From contig JAVEEC010000123.1 in the NCBI GenBank assembly GCA_030840645.1, forward strand, positions 1 to 60,981: 60,981 nt of DNA, given 5' to 3'. The position numbers and the translations under genes were made by a program. The stretch is from Frankiaceae bacterium. GTDB taxonomy: Bacteria; Actinomycetota; Actinomycetes; BP-191. This document shows, one piece after another, positions 41,011-50,050 of the stretch; positions within the stretch are counted from its first letter, which is position 1; the number at the start of each line of letters is the position of its first letter. The notes under the pieces are model-generated. The model was not told where the DNA came from. It saw only the letters and a program-made list of their open reading frames with translations, and did not search any database.

Positions 41011-43526
41011 CCGTCACGCCCGACCGGGCCACCGTCTCGCCGGGCACCCCGGTCGTCCTCACCGTCGCCGTGACCAACACCGGCGACGTCATCAGCGGCC
41101 ACCAGATCCGGGTGCTCGGCGTCGATCCGCGGTGGGTCGAGCTGACCGAGGAACGGCTGTCGCTGTTCCCCGGCGCGACCGGCGCCAGCGTCCTCACGCT
41201 CACCCTGCCGCCGGGCCTGCTCGCCGGGACGCGCCGCCTCAGCGTGCAGGTGCGCGAGCTGACCGGCGAGGGCGGCGCGGAGGTCGTCGACGTCGACCTC
41301 GAGCTGCCGCCCGTCCGCGAGGTCGAGACGCGGATGGAGCCCGCGTCGGTCACCGCCGGCAAGCGGGCGTCGTTCGCGATGGTCGTCCAGAACACCGGCA
41401 ACGTCGCGCTCTCCGCCGACCTGGCCGGCTCGGACGAGGAGGAGAAGGTCCGCTTCCGGTTCGCGCCGGAACGTCTCGAGCTCGGCCCGGGCGAGCACGA
41501 CGTCGTCGAGATGGCGCTGAAGGCACGGCGGCGGTTCGCGGGATCGCTCGCCGTGCGGCCGTTCAAGGTGCGCATCTACGACCCCGCGGCGCCCGCGGAG
41601 GAGCCGTACGGCGTCGCGCAGGCGACGTTCCTCCAGCGGCCCGTCCTCAGCCGTGGCGCGCTGTCGCTGGCCGGGCTGCTCGGGGCCGTCACGATCTTCG
41701 CCCTCGTCATCACGTACGCGCTCTCGGGCGTCGTCGGCCGGTCGTCCGCCGACCGCGACCTCGCGCTGCAGGTGGCGCAGGCGCGCAACGCGACCGCCGC
41801 CGGCAACGCGTCGATGGGCGGCACGGTCCGGCTGCTCACCGCGGGCACGCCGGTCCCCGGCGTGACGGTGGAGCTGCTCGGCGCCTCGGACACGGCGAAC
41901 GTCCTGACGTCCGTCGCGACGACGGCCAACGGCGCGTTCAACCTCACCGGCGTCGCCGCGGGCAGCTACAAGCTGCGCTTCCGCGGCGCGGGGTTCGCCG
42001 AGCTCTGGTACCCGTCGGCGCTCACCGACGCCGACGCGACCACCGTCGAGATCCAGGCCGGCGCGACCAAGAGCAACCTCGACGTCCGCCTCGGCGGGCT
42101 GCCCGCGACGATCTCCGGCACCGTCTCCGGCGGCGACCCGACGGGTGCGACCGTGACGCTGCTGCTCCCCGGCACCGCGAGCGCGAACGGCGGCGGCGGC
42201 TCGTCGTCGTCCGTCACGACGACGTCGGCCACGGGGCAGGTGCCGGCCACCGTGCGTACCGTCAAGGTCGGGGCCGACGGCGCGTTCGCGCTGACCAACG
42301 TCCCGAGCCCGAGCGTCTACGACCTCGCCGTCGCCAAGGAGGGGTTCGCGACGCAGGTCGAGCGCGTCGACATCGGCGGCGGCGAGCAGCGGACCGGTCT
42401 CGACATCCGGCTGCTCAAGGGCGACGGCGTGATCTCCGGCATCGTGTCGGACAGCGCCGGACCGGTCGGCGGCGCGACGGTGTCGGCACAGTACGGCGGC
42501 ACGACGACGCAGACCGCGACGCAGACCGAGGGGCAGGTCGGCGCGTTCACGCTGCGCGGGCTCCCGACGCCGCAGAACCTCACCGTCGTCGTCAGTGCCG
42601 ACGGGCACGCGTCGCAGACGCTGGCGCTCTCGCTCGTCGCGGGCCAGAAGCTGACCGGCGTCGCCGTCACCCTCGGCGGCGTCTCCGGCTCGCTCAGCGG
42701 CTCCGCCAGCATGGTCGGCAGCAGCGGCGTCACGCCGGCGATGGGCGCGTCCGTCGTCGTCACCAACGGCGCGCTCACCGTGCAGACCGTGACGACCAGC
42801 CTGTCGCCCGCCGGGTCGTGGCGGGTTGCCGGGCTGCCGCTGCCCAGCACGTACACGGTCACGTTCTCCCGCGGTGACCTCGCGCCGCAGACGATCGCGC
42901 TCTCGCTCGACTCGTTCGGCAACGTCACCGGCGGCGGCGCTGCCTCCGCGTCGACCGTCAACGCCACCCTGCGCTCGTCGACCGTTGACCTGCAGGGGCG
43001 GACGTTCCTGCAGAAGCTGAGCCAAGACCCGACCCCGGCCGCCGAGGTCACGATCACGCTGGCGACCACGACGTCGACGTACAAGGTGACCTCGACCTCG
43101 GTCCCGACGAGCGACGTCGGCCGGTGGCGGATCGACCACCTCTCCCCGGGCACGTACACCCTGACCGCGACCTCGCTCGGCAGCCGGCCGAGCTCGCAGA
43201 TCCTGCGGCTGGAACAGGGCGTCACACCCGCGCCGCTGAGCATCGTCATCGCCGCGCCCGCGTCGATCTCGGGCACCGTCAGGGACGGCAACAACGCCGT
43301 CCTCGCGGGCGCCGAGGTCCGCCTGTTCGTCGCGACGAGCTACCCCGGGCAGCCCGCGCAGACGGTGTTCACCGACAACGCCGGCGTCTACACGTTCACC
43401 GGCGTCGCCGCACCGCAGCAGTACGTCGTGGAGTTCGACTACCCGCCGGGCTCGACGCCCTCGGGGTCCGCCACCATCTCGCTGGCCGAGAGCCAGCAGG
43501 CGACCGTCGACCTGGGTGGCCCGTGA
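41001..43526 (+). CDS. Membrane protein with cytoplasmic Ig-like head and extracellular repeats (copy 2)
   Basis: This 841-residue paralogue has the same layout. The Ig-like head (1-205) contains VTNTGDVISGHQIRVLGVDP and ALKARRRFAG, one helix lies at about 220-244, and about seven extracellular carboxypeptidase-regulatory-like domains follow (for example NGAFNLTGVAAGSYKLRFRG). The ATG lies ten bases inside the previous gene's end, so translation is coupled. Serine/threonine/alanine-rich strands and few cysteines fit an extended surface fibre. The open frame upstream of 41001 is a shadow of the DUF4255 and copy 1 genes. Confidence 0.78.
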   Translation: MRVAVTPDRATVSPGTPVVLTVAVTNTGDVISGHQIRVLGVDPRWVELTEERLSLFPGATGASVLTLTLPPGLLAGTRRLSVQVRELTGEGGAEVVDVDLELPPVREVETRMEPASVTAGKRASFAMVVQNTGNVALSADLAGSDEEEKVRFRFAPERLELGPGEHDVVEMALKARRRFAGSLAVRPFKVRIYDPAAPAEEPYGVAQATFLQRPVLSRGALSLAGLLGAVTIFALVITYALSGVVGRSSADRDLALQVAQARNATAAGNASMGGTVRLLTAGTPVPGVTVELLGASDTANVLTSVATTANGAFNLTGVAAGSYKLRFRGAGFAELWYPSALTDADATTVEIQAGATKSNLDVRLGGLPATISGTVSGGDPTGATVTLLLPGTASANGGGGSSSSVTTTSATGQVPATVRTVKVGADGAFALTNVPSPSVYDLAVAKEGFATQVERVDIGGGEQRTGLDIRLLKGDGVISGIVSDSAGPVGGATVSAQYGGTTTQTATQTEGQVGAFTLRGLPTPQNLTVVVSADGHASQTLALSLVAGQKLTGVAVTLGGVSGSLSGSASMVGSSGVTPAMGASVVVTNGALTVQTVTTSLSPAGSWRVAGLPLPSTYTVTFSRGDLAPQTIALSLDSFGNVTGGGAASASTVNATLRSSTVDLQGRTFLQKLSQDPTPAAEVTITLATTTSTYKVTSTSVPTSDVGRWRIDHLSPGTYTLTATSLGSRPSSQILRLEQGVTPAPLSIVIAAPASISGTVRDGNNAVLAGAEVRLFVATSYPGQPAQTVFTDNAGVYTFTGVAAPQQYVVEFDYPPGSTPSGSATISLAESQQATVDLGGP

Positions 43527-46500
43527 CCGGCGTGCGGGTCCCGAGCCCGCTGCGCCTCGCGTCAGGATCGACGGTGCTGCTGCCCGTCGAGATCGTCAAC
43601 GACAGCGACGCGGTGCTGGAATTCGTCGTCTCGACGGTCGGCCTCGACCCGTCCTGGGCGCGGCACCGCGCGGGGTGCGGGCCGCTCGCGCCCGGCGACG
43701 TCGCCATTGCCGAGCTGACGGTCAGCGTTCCGGCGGGGTCGCCCGCGGGGACGTTCCCGTTCCTCGTCTCCGTGCAGTCGCTGCACAGCGTCGACGGGTC
43801 GCCCGCCGCCGACCCGATCGAGGTGGACTGCTCCGTCGTCGTCGGCGACGCGTCGCGGCTGAAGGTCGAGCTGGAGCCGCGCGAGCCGGCCGGGGTGCAC
43901 GGCCGCCGCTTCAAGGTGCTGTTCGAGAACAATACGCCGGACGACCTCGTCGTCTCCATGGACGCGCACGGCGCGCACGGCCTCGAGCTGCTGCACAACG
44001 AGCGCCCGGTGCCCGTCGGTGCCGGGGCGTTCGTCCGCGTGAAGGTCCGCGCGCGGGTCCGGCGCCGGCTCTTCGGTCACCCGCGGCGGATGCCGTTCGT
44101 CGTCTCGGTCCAGGGCGAGACGACGCCGGTCCGGACCAACGGCGTGTTCGTCGCGAAGCCGTTGTTCAGCACCGCGCTGACCAAGGTCGTCGCCGTCGTC
44201 GCGATCCTCGGCATGTGGCTCGCGGTCAGCCGGATGGGCCTGAACCTCATCTCCGCCAACGCGCACAAGCCGAAGGGCGGCGTCACCGCCGGGGCCGACG
44301 GCAACGGGGCGGGCGGCAACGGCACCGGGGGCAACGGGACCGGCGGGAACGGCACCGGCGGGCAGGACGGCGGCGCGGGCAGCGGCGGGGCGGGTGGCGC
44401 GGGCGGCGGGGGCGGCAGCACCTCGGCGCAGACCGCGAGCAGCCGCCTGAACGGCGTCGTCACCGGCAAGTCCCCGGGTGGCGTCCGGGTGACGCTCGCG
44501 CCGACGTCGCTGGTGGACGAGGCGGCGGAGGGCGCGTCGTTCCCGACCGGAGTCGCTCCGGCGAGCACCGGCAAGATCGCGGCGACGCTGATCTCGTACG
44601 CGCGGCCCGCGGCCGTCTCCGCGACCCGGTCGACCGTCACCCGGCCCGACGGCTCGTGGGCGTTCGCGGGGCTGGCCAAGACCGGCTACTACATGCTGAC
44701 CTTCGCCAAGGCCGGGTTCCAGACCAAGCGTTTCGTCGTGTCGCAGGACACCAGCACCGGCGCGCCGTTGAAGGTCCCGCTCGTCGCCGGCGCGGGGCGG
44801 CTGAGCGGCGCGGTCCGGACGGCCGCCGGGGCGGTGGGCGGGGCGACCGTCGTCATCACCGACGGCTCGGTCACCGTCACGACCACCACGCCCACGAAGG
44901 GCACCGTCGGTCAGTGGTCCGTCGACGGCCTGTCGACGCCGGGCGCGTACCTCGTCACCGCCGGCGCCCAGGGGCTCGCGACGGCCTCGCGGCTCGTCAC
45001 GCTGGCCGCCGGCGGCTCGACCGCGGGCGTCGACCTGACGCTGCAACGCGGCCTCCAGTCGTTGACCGGCAAGGTCGACCAGGCGACCGACACCGGCACG
45101 TCGGCGGGCGGCGTCACGGTCACCGCGACCGACGGCACCAACACGCGCACCGCCACCACCGTCTCGCGCGAGAGCACTGGCGGCGTGTCCGCGCTGGAGG
45201 GGACGTTCACGCTGCCCGACCTGCCGCTCGGGACGTACACCGTGACGTACGCCGCGCCCGGCTACGCGACGCGGACCCAGCGGGTCACGTTGACCGGCAA
45301 CGCCTCCCGGCTCGCGTTGCCCTTCACCCACCTCAGCCAGGCCGGCGCGTCCGTCGCGGGCACCGTCACCGACCCGCACGGCGGTCTCGTCGGTGCGGGG
45401 CTCGTCCTGACCGGGCCGAGCGCGACGTACAAGCTGACGACCGCCGCCGACGGCAGCTACGCCTTCACCGGCGTCACGCCCGGCTCGTACGTGCTGTCCG
45501 CGGAGAAGTTCCAGCACGTCACGTCCTTCGGCTCGGTCGACGCCGTCGCGGGCAAGACCAAGACGTTGAACCTCGTCCTCCAGGAGATCGCCGACACCGG
45601 CCTGCCGACGACCGGCTTCATCAGGGGCCGGGTCGTCGACGCGCGCAACGGCGGGCTGATCACCTGCCCGGCCGCGACCCCGGCCTGCATCAGCGTCGGC
45701 GTCACCGGCGTCGCGGGCACGATCCCCGTCACCCCCGGCGCGGAGTACGTCCTGCCGCACAGCGGACCGGGCCTCACGCCCGGGCTGCACACGGTCACCG
45801 TGTCCGCACCCGGCTACGAGACCGCGTCGATCAAGGTGCAGGTCCCCGTCGGCGGCACGGCGATCGCGCCGGTCGTGGCGTTGCAGCCGCGGGCCGCGCT
45901 GACCGGCAAGATCACGCCGGGCGCCGCCGCGCCGCTGCCGGCGACCTGCGTCGTCGCCGTGCCGTTCGACGGCACCACCATCCCGACCGTGACGTCCTGC
46001 AGCCCGTTGCCCGACCTCGCGTGCAGCGTCATACCCGCCGACCCGGGAGCGCGGTGCGCGCAGGTCGACGTCAGCGGCAACTACACGGTCGGCGACCTGC
46101 CGCGCTCCGGAGCGTTCTTCGTGTTCGTCCGCCCCGTGTCGGACGCCGAGTGGATCCCGGTCCCCGGCACGCCGCTCACCCTCGCCCTCGGCGAGACCAG
46201 GCGGTACGACGCGACGATGAGCCGGGCCGGCCGCATCCACGCGCTGCTCCGCGTGCCGGCCGCCGTCAGCGGACTCGAGTCGCCGTCCCAGACCGTCGAC
46301 GTGACGGCCACGCCGGTCAACCCGACGACCCACCTGCCGCTCGGGTCACCCGCACCGGTGACCGTGCACAGCGGCCCGAACTTCGGCGAGGCGCTGGTCA
46401 CCGGCCTCGCCGGCGGGACGTACCGCCTCTCCGCGGCCGGGACGCCGACGGGAGCGACGTCGTTCAGCGGGTTCGTCGACATCGTCGAGGCCGGCACCAA

Positions 46501-49500
46501 CCAGACCGCCGAGACCACCGTCGTCATGACCGACGACGTCCCGAACTCGTTCGTCGGCCGGGTCGTGTGGACGCAGAACACCCAGACGTTCGGCATCCCC
46601 AACGCCCAGGTCGTCGTCCGGGGCGTCCGGGGGTTCACCGGCACCGCCGAGGTCCCGGGCAGTGTCACCGTCACGACCGACGCCAACGGCTGCTACGGCG
46701 TCACCCACAACGGCAGCGCGGCCGGCCTGCCGCCCACCGCGGAGTGCCCAGGACTGACCGGGGCGAACGTCGGGCAGCTGGTGCTCGCGACCCCGCGCAT
46801 CACGATCGACGCCGACGCGACGCAGGACTACGTCGCGCACACCGCGCGCGGGTTCGGGTCGGTCCGGTTCTCGACCAGCCTGGTCGGCGCGGGATCGGTG
46901 ACCGCCGTCGTCTCGGCGCCCGACCTGGTGTTCACCGGCGCCGTCACGACGACCGGCGGCTCGCCGCCCGACCTCAGCCACGCGCAGATCACCGTCACCA
47001 CGGCGGCCCTCGGCTCCGGCACGATCGTCGTCGAGCCGGACGCGAGCGGCGTCCTCACCTGGCGGGACAGCGTGACCGGCAACGCCGTGAACCGCGTCCA
47101 CGCGGGGACCTACCAGCTCACGGTCAGCATGCCGGGGTTCGACGACGACAGCGCCACCCTCGACTGCCTGCTCGACGCGGACGGCAACCCCGCCGTCCCC
47201 GCCACGCCGTGCGACATCACGCTGCGCCTCGGCACGCACGTCCAGCTCACCGTCGACGTCGAGGACGTCGACCACAACGCGGTCACGACAGGCGTCGTCG
47301 TCACGCTCTCCGGCGGCAACATCGCCACGACGACCGTCACGGTCCCGCCGGGGTCCGCCACCGCGGTGTTCAACGACCTGTCGGCGGCGGCGGGGACGTA
47401 CTCCATCGGCGTACGCGCGCCGGGCTTCGCCCGCGCGAACGCCGTTCCGGTGACCCTCACGTCGGGCACCGGCGCGACGTCGACTGTCGTCCTGACCCGG
47501 CTCGGCACCATCCGCGGCGTCGTGTCCGGCGCGATCGGCTCGCAGACCGCGCCGCTCGCCGGCGTCACCGTGACCGCCACGCACGGCCTCGACGTGTTCA
47601 CCGGCATCAGCGCGGCTGACGGCAGCTACGCCATCACCGGGACCGCCGCCCGCGACGGCCTCCCTCTCGACACCGACCCGTGGACGGTGAGCGCGGCGCC
47701 GCCGGTCGGGTCCGGCTACAGCGACACCGGCGCGGGCACGACGACGGTGACGTTCCCCGCGTCGGCCACGACGGTCGAGGCGGACAAGGTCCTCGCCGGA
47801 ACCAACCTCGCCCTCTCCGCCGACGCGGTCGCCCTGCGGGTCACCGTGCGCGACGACAGCATCGGCGGCGGGGCGCTCGTCACCGACGCCACCGTCGTCG
47901 TCACCGACGGCGCGGGCACGGCGCACCCGGCCGCCGCCGTGGTCGGGGCGCCCGGCGTCTACCTGGTGTCCGGCCTGAACCCCACCGTGCACACGCTCAC
48001 CGTGACCGCGCCTAACCGCGCACCGCTCACGACCAGCGTCTCGCTCCAGCCCTCGGTGGCCGTCACGAACATCACCGTCATCCTCGCCGACCGGCGCAAC
48101 GCCATCGCCGCTCACGTCCTCGGCCAGACCGGCGCCGCGCCGCCCACGCCGCTCGGCAACGCGTCGGTCGCCATCACCCGCTCGGGCAACCCGGTCGCCG
48201 GGTCGCCGTTCCTCGCCAACGCGAACGGCGACGTGCAGGTCGGCGCCCTCGACGACGGCACGTACCACCTGGTCATCAGCGGGCCGGCCGGCTCCGACTA
48301 CACGTCGGTCACGCGCGACATCGCGCTCGCATCCGGCCAGCTCGCCGCGGTCGAGGCGACGTTGCAGCGGGTCCTCGTCTCCCTCACGGTGAACGCCGTC
48401 TCCGCCAGCGGCGACTCCCTCGCCGGCGCGCTGGTCTCGCTCGTCGCGACCGGCGGCGGCGCGGTCAGCCAGGCGCCGCAGCTCGCCGTCGTGTCCGGCC
48501 CCGACGTCAGCACCGTGTTCAACCAGGTCGTGCCCGGCAACTACCGGATCACGACGAGCGGGCCGAACGGCCACCTCGCCGGCTCGTCGCTCGTCACCGT
48601 CGCCGCGACCCCGACCGCGGTCACCCAGACCGTCACCGTCGCCGAGGCGAAGCTGAACCTCACGCTGACCGCGACGCCGCCGCCCGCGACCCCGAACGCC
48701 ACCGTCACCATCACCCCCGAGGCCGGCGGCGCGGTCGTCACCCAGGCACAGTCCGCGGACGGCAGCAGCCACGTGTTCTACGTGCCGACCGGCTCGTACA
48801 CGATCACCGCCGCCGCGCCCGGCTACTCCAGCACGCCGGTGACCGGCAGCTCCGGCGGCGACGTCACCATCCCGCTGGCCAAGTCGCAGACCGGCACCGT
48901 CACCGTGTCGGTCACCGAGGATGGCAGCCCGCTCGCCAACGCCACCGTGACCGTGAGCGGCAGTGGCTCGGTGTTCACCACCGGACCCGCCGCGTCGAGC
49001 GTCGTCGTCGGCGGTCTCGCGCCCGGCTCGCACGACGTGACCGTCATGACCCCTGACGGCCAGACGCAGACGTTCCCGGCCACGGTCGTCGCGGACGCCA
49101 ACGTCAACCGGGCGTTCGCGTTCACCACGCCCCCGGCCCAGCCGACCGGGACGCTCACCGTGACGGTGAACCGTTCCGGCAGCCCGGTCCCCGGCGCCAC
49201 CGTCACCATCACCGCGCAGCCCGCGGCGCTGTCGACGAACGGCAGCGGCCAGGTGACGTTCAGCGGCCTGGTCCCCGGGACGTACGCCGTCACCGCCAGC
49301 AAGGACGGCGACTCCGTCACGCAGAACACCACGACCGTCGCCGCTCCGAACGCGCTGACGATCGCGCTGCCCCCCGCCGACGCGGCGGTGACCGTGACCG
49401 TCAAGGAGGGCACCGTCGTCGTCAGCGGCGCCACCGTCGTCGCGCAGTCGTCCGGCGGCTCGGCGACCGGTACGACGAACGCCTCCGGCGTCGTCACCCT

Positions 49501-49864
49501 GACCGGACTGCCCGCAGGGAGCTACTCCATCACCGCGACCACCGTCGACGGCCGGTCCGGCACCACCGCGGGCGTCACGCTGACGGCGGGCAGCACCGCC
49601 GCCGCCAACGTCGCGGTCACCGCATCCACCGGCCGCTTCGACGTCACCGTCCTGCGCGCGGGCAATCCGCAGTCCGGCGCCACCGTCTCGCTGACCGGCC
49701 CCGCCAGCCCATCGGCGAACACCGACGCCAACGGCAAGCACTCGTTCGTGTCGCTGCCGCCGGGCGACTACACGATCAACGTGACGTTCGGCGCGTTCAG
49801 CGGCAGCGCGACGATCACGGTCGTCGCGGGCGGCACGATCGCCAAGACCATCACCATCAGCTGA
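43523..49864 (+). CDS. Giant membrane protein with cytoplasmic Ig-like head and long extracellular repeat region (copy 3)
   Basis: This 2,113-residue member of the same trio has an Ig-like head (1-205; VRARVRRRLFGHPRRM before the helix) and one helix (about 218-237). A flexible Gly/Asn/Thr linker (about 258-300) has three tandem GGNGT units. Roughly 20 carboxypeptidase-regulatory/Ig-like beta modules follow to the C-terminus, each around 80-100 residues with GTYTVT or GSYSIT closing strands. It resembles a surface adhesin or receptor stalk. The GTG overlaps the copy 2 stop. No catalytic domain or sortase signal is visible at the C-terminus. It may display a docking or sensing surface tied to the CIS through its cytoplasmic head. 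Confidence 0.78.
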   Translation: MTGVRVPSPLRLASGSTVLLPVEIVNDSDAVLEFVVSTVGLDPSWARHRAGCGPLAPGDVAIAELTVSVPAGSPAGTFPFLVSVQSLHSVDGSPAADPIEVDCSVVVGDASRLKVELEPREPAGVHGRRFKVLFENNTPDDLVVSMDAHGAHGLELLHNERPVPVGAGAFVRVKVRARVRRRLFGHPRRMPFVVSVQGETTPVRTNGVFVAKPLFSTALTKVVAVVAILGMWLAVSRMGLNLISANAHKPKGGVTAGADGNGAGGNGTGGNGTGGNGTGGQDGGAGSGGAGGAGGGGGSTSAQTASSRLNGVVTGKSPGGVRVTLAPTSLVDEAAEGASFPTGVAPASTGKIAATLISYARPAAVSATRSTVTRPDGSWAFAGLAKTGYYMLTFAKAGFQTKRFVVSQDTSTGAPLKVPLVAGAGRLSGAVRTAAGAVGGATVVITDGSVTVTTTTPTKGTVGQWSVDGLSTPGAYLVTAGAQGLATASRLVTLAAGGSTAGVDLTLQRGLQSLTGKVDQATDTGTSAGGVTVTATDGTNTRTATTVSRESTGGVSALEGTFTLPDLPLGTYTVTYAAPGYATRTQRVTLTGNASRLALPFTHLSQAGASVAGTVTDPHGGLVGAGLVLTGPSATYKLTTAADGSYAFTGVTPGSYVLSAEKFQHVTSFGSVDAVAGKTKTLNLVLQEIADTGLPTTGFIRGRVVDARNGGLITCPAATPACISVGVTGVAGTIPVTPGAEYVLPHSGPGLTPGLHTVTVSAPGYETASIKVQVPVGGTAIAPVVALQPRAALTGKITPGAAAPLPATCVVAVPFDGTTIPTVTSCSPLPDLACSVIPADPGARCAQVDVSGNYTVGDLPRSGAFFVFVRPVSDAEWIPVPGTPLTLALGETRRYDATMSRAGRIHALLRVPAAVSGLESPSQTVDVTATPVNPTTHLPLGSPAPVTVHSGPNFGEALVTGLAGGTYRLSAAGTPTGATSFSGFVDIVEAGTNQTAETTVVMTDDVPNSFVGRVVWTQNTQTFGIPNAQVVVRGVRGFTGTAEVPGSVTVTTDANGCYGVTHNGSAAGLPPTAECPGLTGANVGQLVLATPRITIDADATQDYVAHTARGFGSVRFSTSLVGAGSVTAVVSAPDLVFTGAVTTTGGSPPDLSHAQITVTTAALGSGTIVVEPDASGVLTWRDSVTGNAVNRVHAGTYQLTVSMPGFDDDSATLDCLLDADGNPAVPATPCDITLRLGTHVQLTVDVEDVDHNAVTTGVVVTLSGGNIATTTVTVPPGSATAVFNDLSAAAGTYSIGVRAPGFARANAVPVTLTSGTGATSTVVLTRLGTIRGVVSGAIGSQTAPLAGVTVTATHGLDVFTGISAADGSYAITGTAARDGLPLDTDPWTVSAAPPVGSGYSDTGAGTTTVTFPASATTVEADKVLAGTNLALSADAVALRVTVRDDSIGGGALVTDATVVVTDGAGTAHPAAAVVGAPGVYLVSGLNPTVHTLTVTAPNRAPLTTSVSLQPSVAVTNITVILADRRNAIAAHVLGQTGAAPPTPLGNASVAITRSGNPVAGSPFLANANGDVQVGALDDGTYHLVISGPAGSDYTSVTRDIALASGQLAAVEATLQRVLVSLTVNAVSASGDSLAGALVSLVATGGGAVSQAPQLAVVSGPDVSTVFNQVVPGNYRITTSGPNGHLAGSSLVTVAATPTAVTQTVTVAEAKLNLTLTATPPPATPNATVTITPEAGGAVVTQAQSADGSSHVFYVPTGSYTITAAAPGYSSTPVTGSSGGDVTIPLAKSQTGTVTVSVTEDGSPLANATVTVSGSGSVFTTGPAASSVVVGGLAPGSHDVTVMTPDGQTQTFPATVVADANVNRAFAFTTPPAQPTGTLTVTVNRSGSPVPGATVTITAQPAALSTNGSGQVTFSGLVPGTYAVTASKDGDSVTQNTTTVAAPNALTIALPPADAAVTVTVKEGTVVVSGATVVAQSSGGSATGTTNASGVVTLTGLPAGSYSITATTVDGRSGTTAGVTLTAGSTAAANVAVTASTGRFDVTVLRAGNPQSGATVSLTGPASPSANTDANGKHSFVSLPPGDYTINVTFGAFSGSATITVVAGGTIAKTITIS

Positions 49865-49994
49865 CGCCTGGGGGAGCGACGCCGCAGCCGCGCCGACGCG
49901 CACCAACGGGGGCGGCGGCAAGGCAGACAGCGACGCGTACCGGGGGCGGCGACGCAGACCGGGCGACGCGCATTGAGGGAGCGGCGCCATAGGC
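49863..49994. repeat. Degenerate direct repeats downstream of the giant gene
   Basis: Four imperfect units begin with GACGC at 49863, 49895, 49932 and 49965 (spacing 32, 37 and 33 bases). They share a GGGGGNGCGNCG-like core and a following GCAGNC in most copies. A small hairpin, GCGCC-ATA-GGCGC, closes the array at 49984-49996. The array lies in the 186-base convergent gap between the giant gene and the DUF222-HNH gene. There is no open frame of note in it. Confidence 0.5.
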
Positions 49995-50050
49995 GCGCTG
50001 CGCGGCCCGGAGGCACCCAGCGCGGCGAGCGTGGCGCCAGACCGGTGACG

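Noticed and set aside
44280..44430. GC-rich repeated stretch resembling a repeat array
   Set aside because: It encodes the Gly/Asn hinge of the giant membrane protein in frame; no non-coding array is needed.
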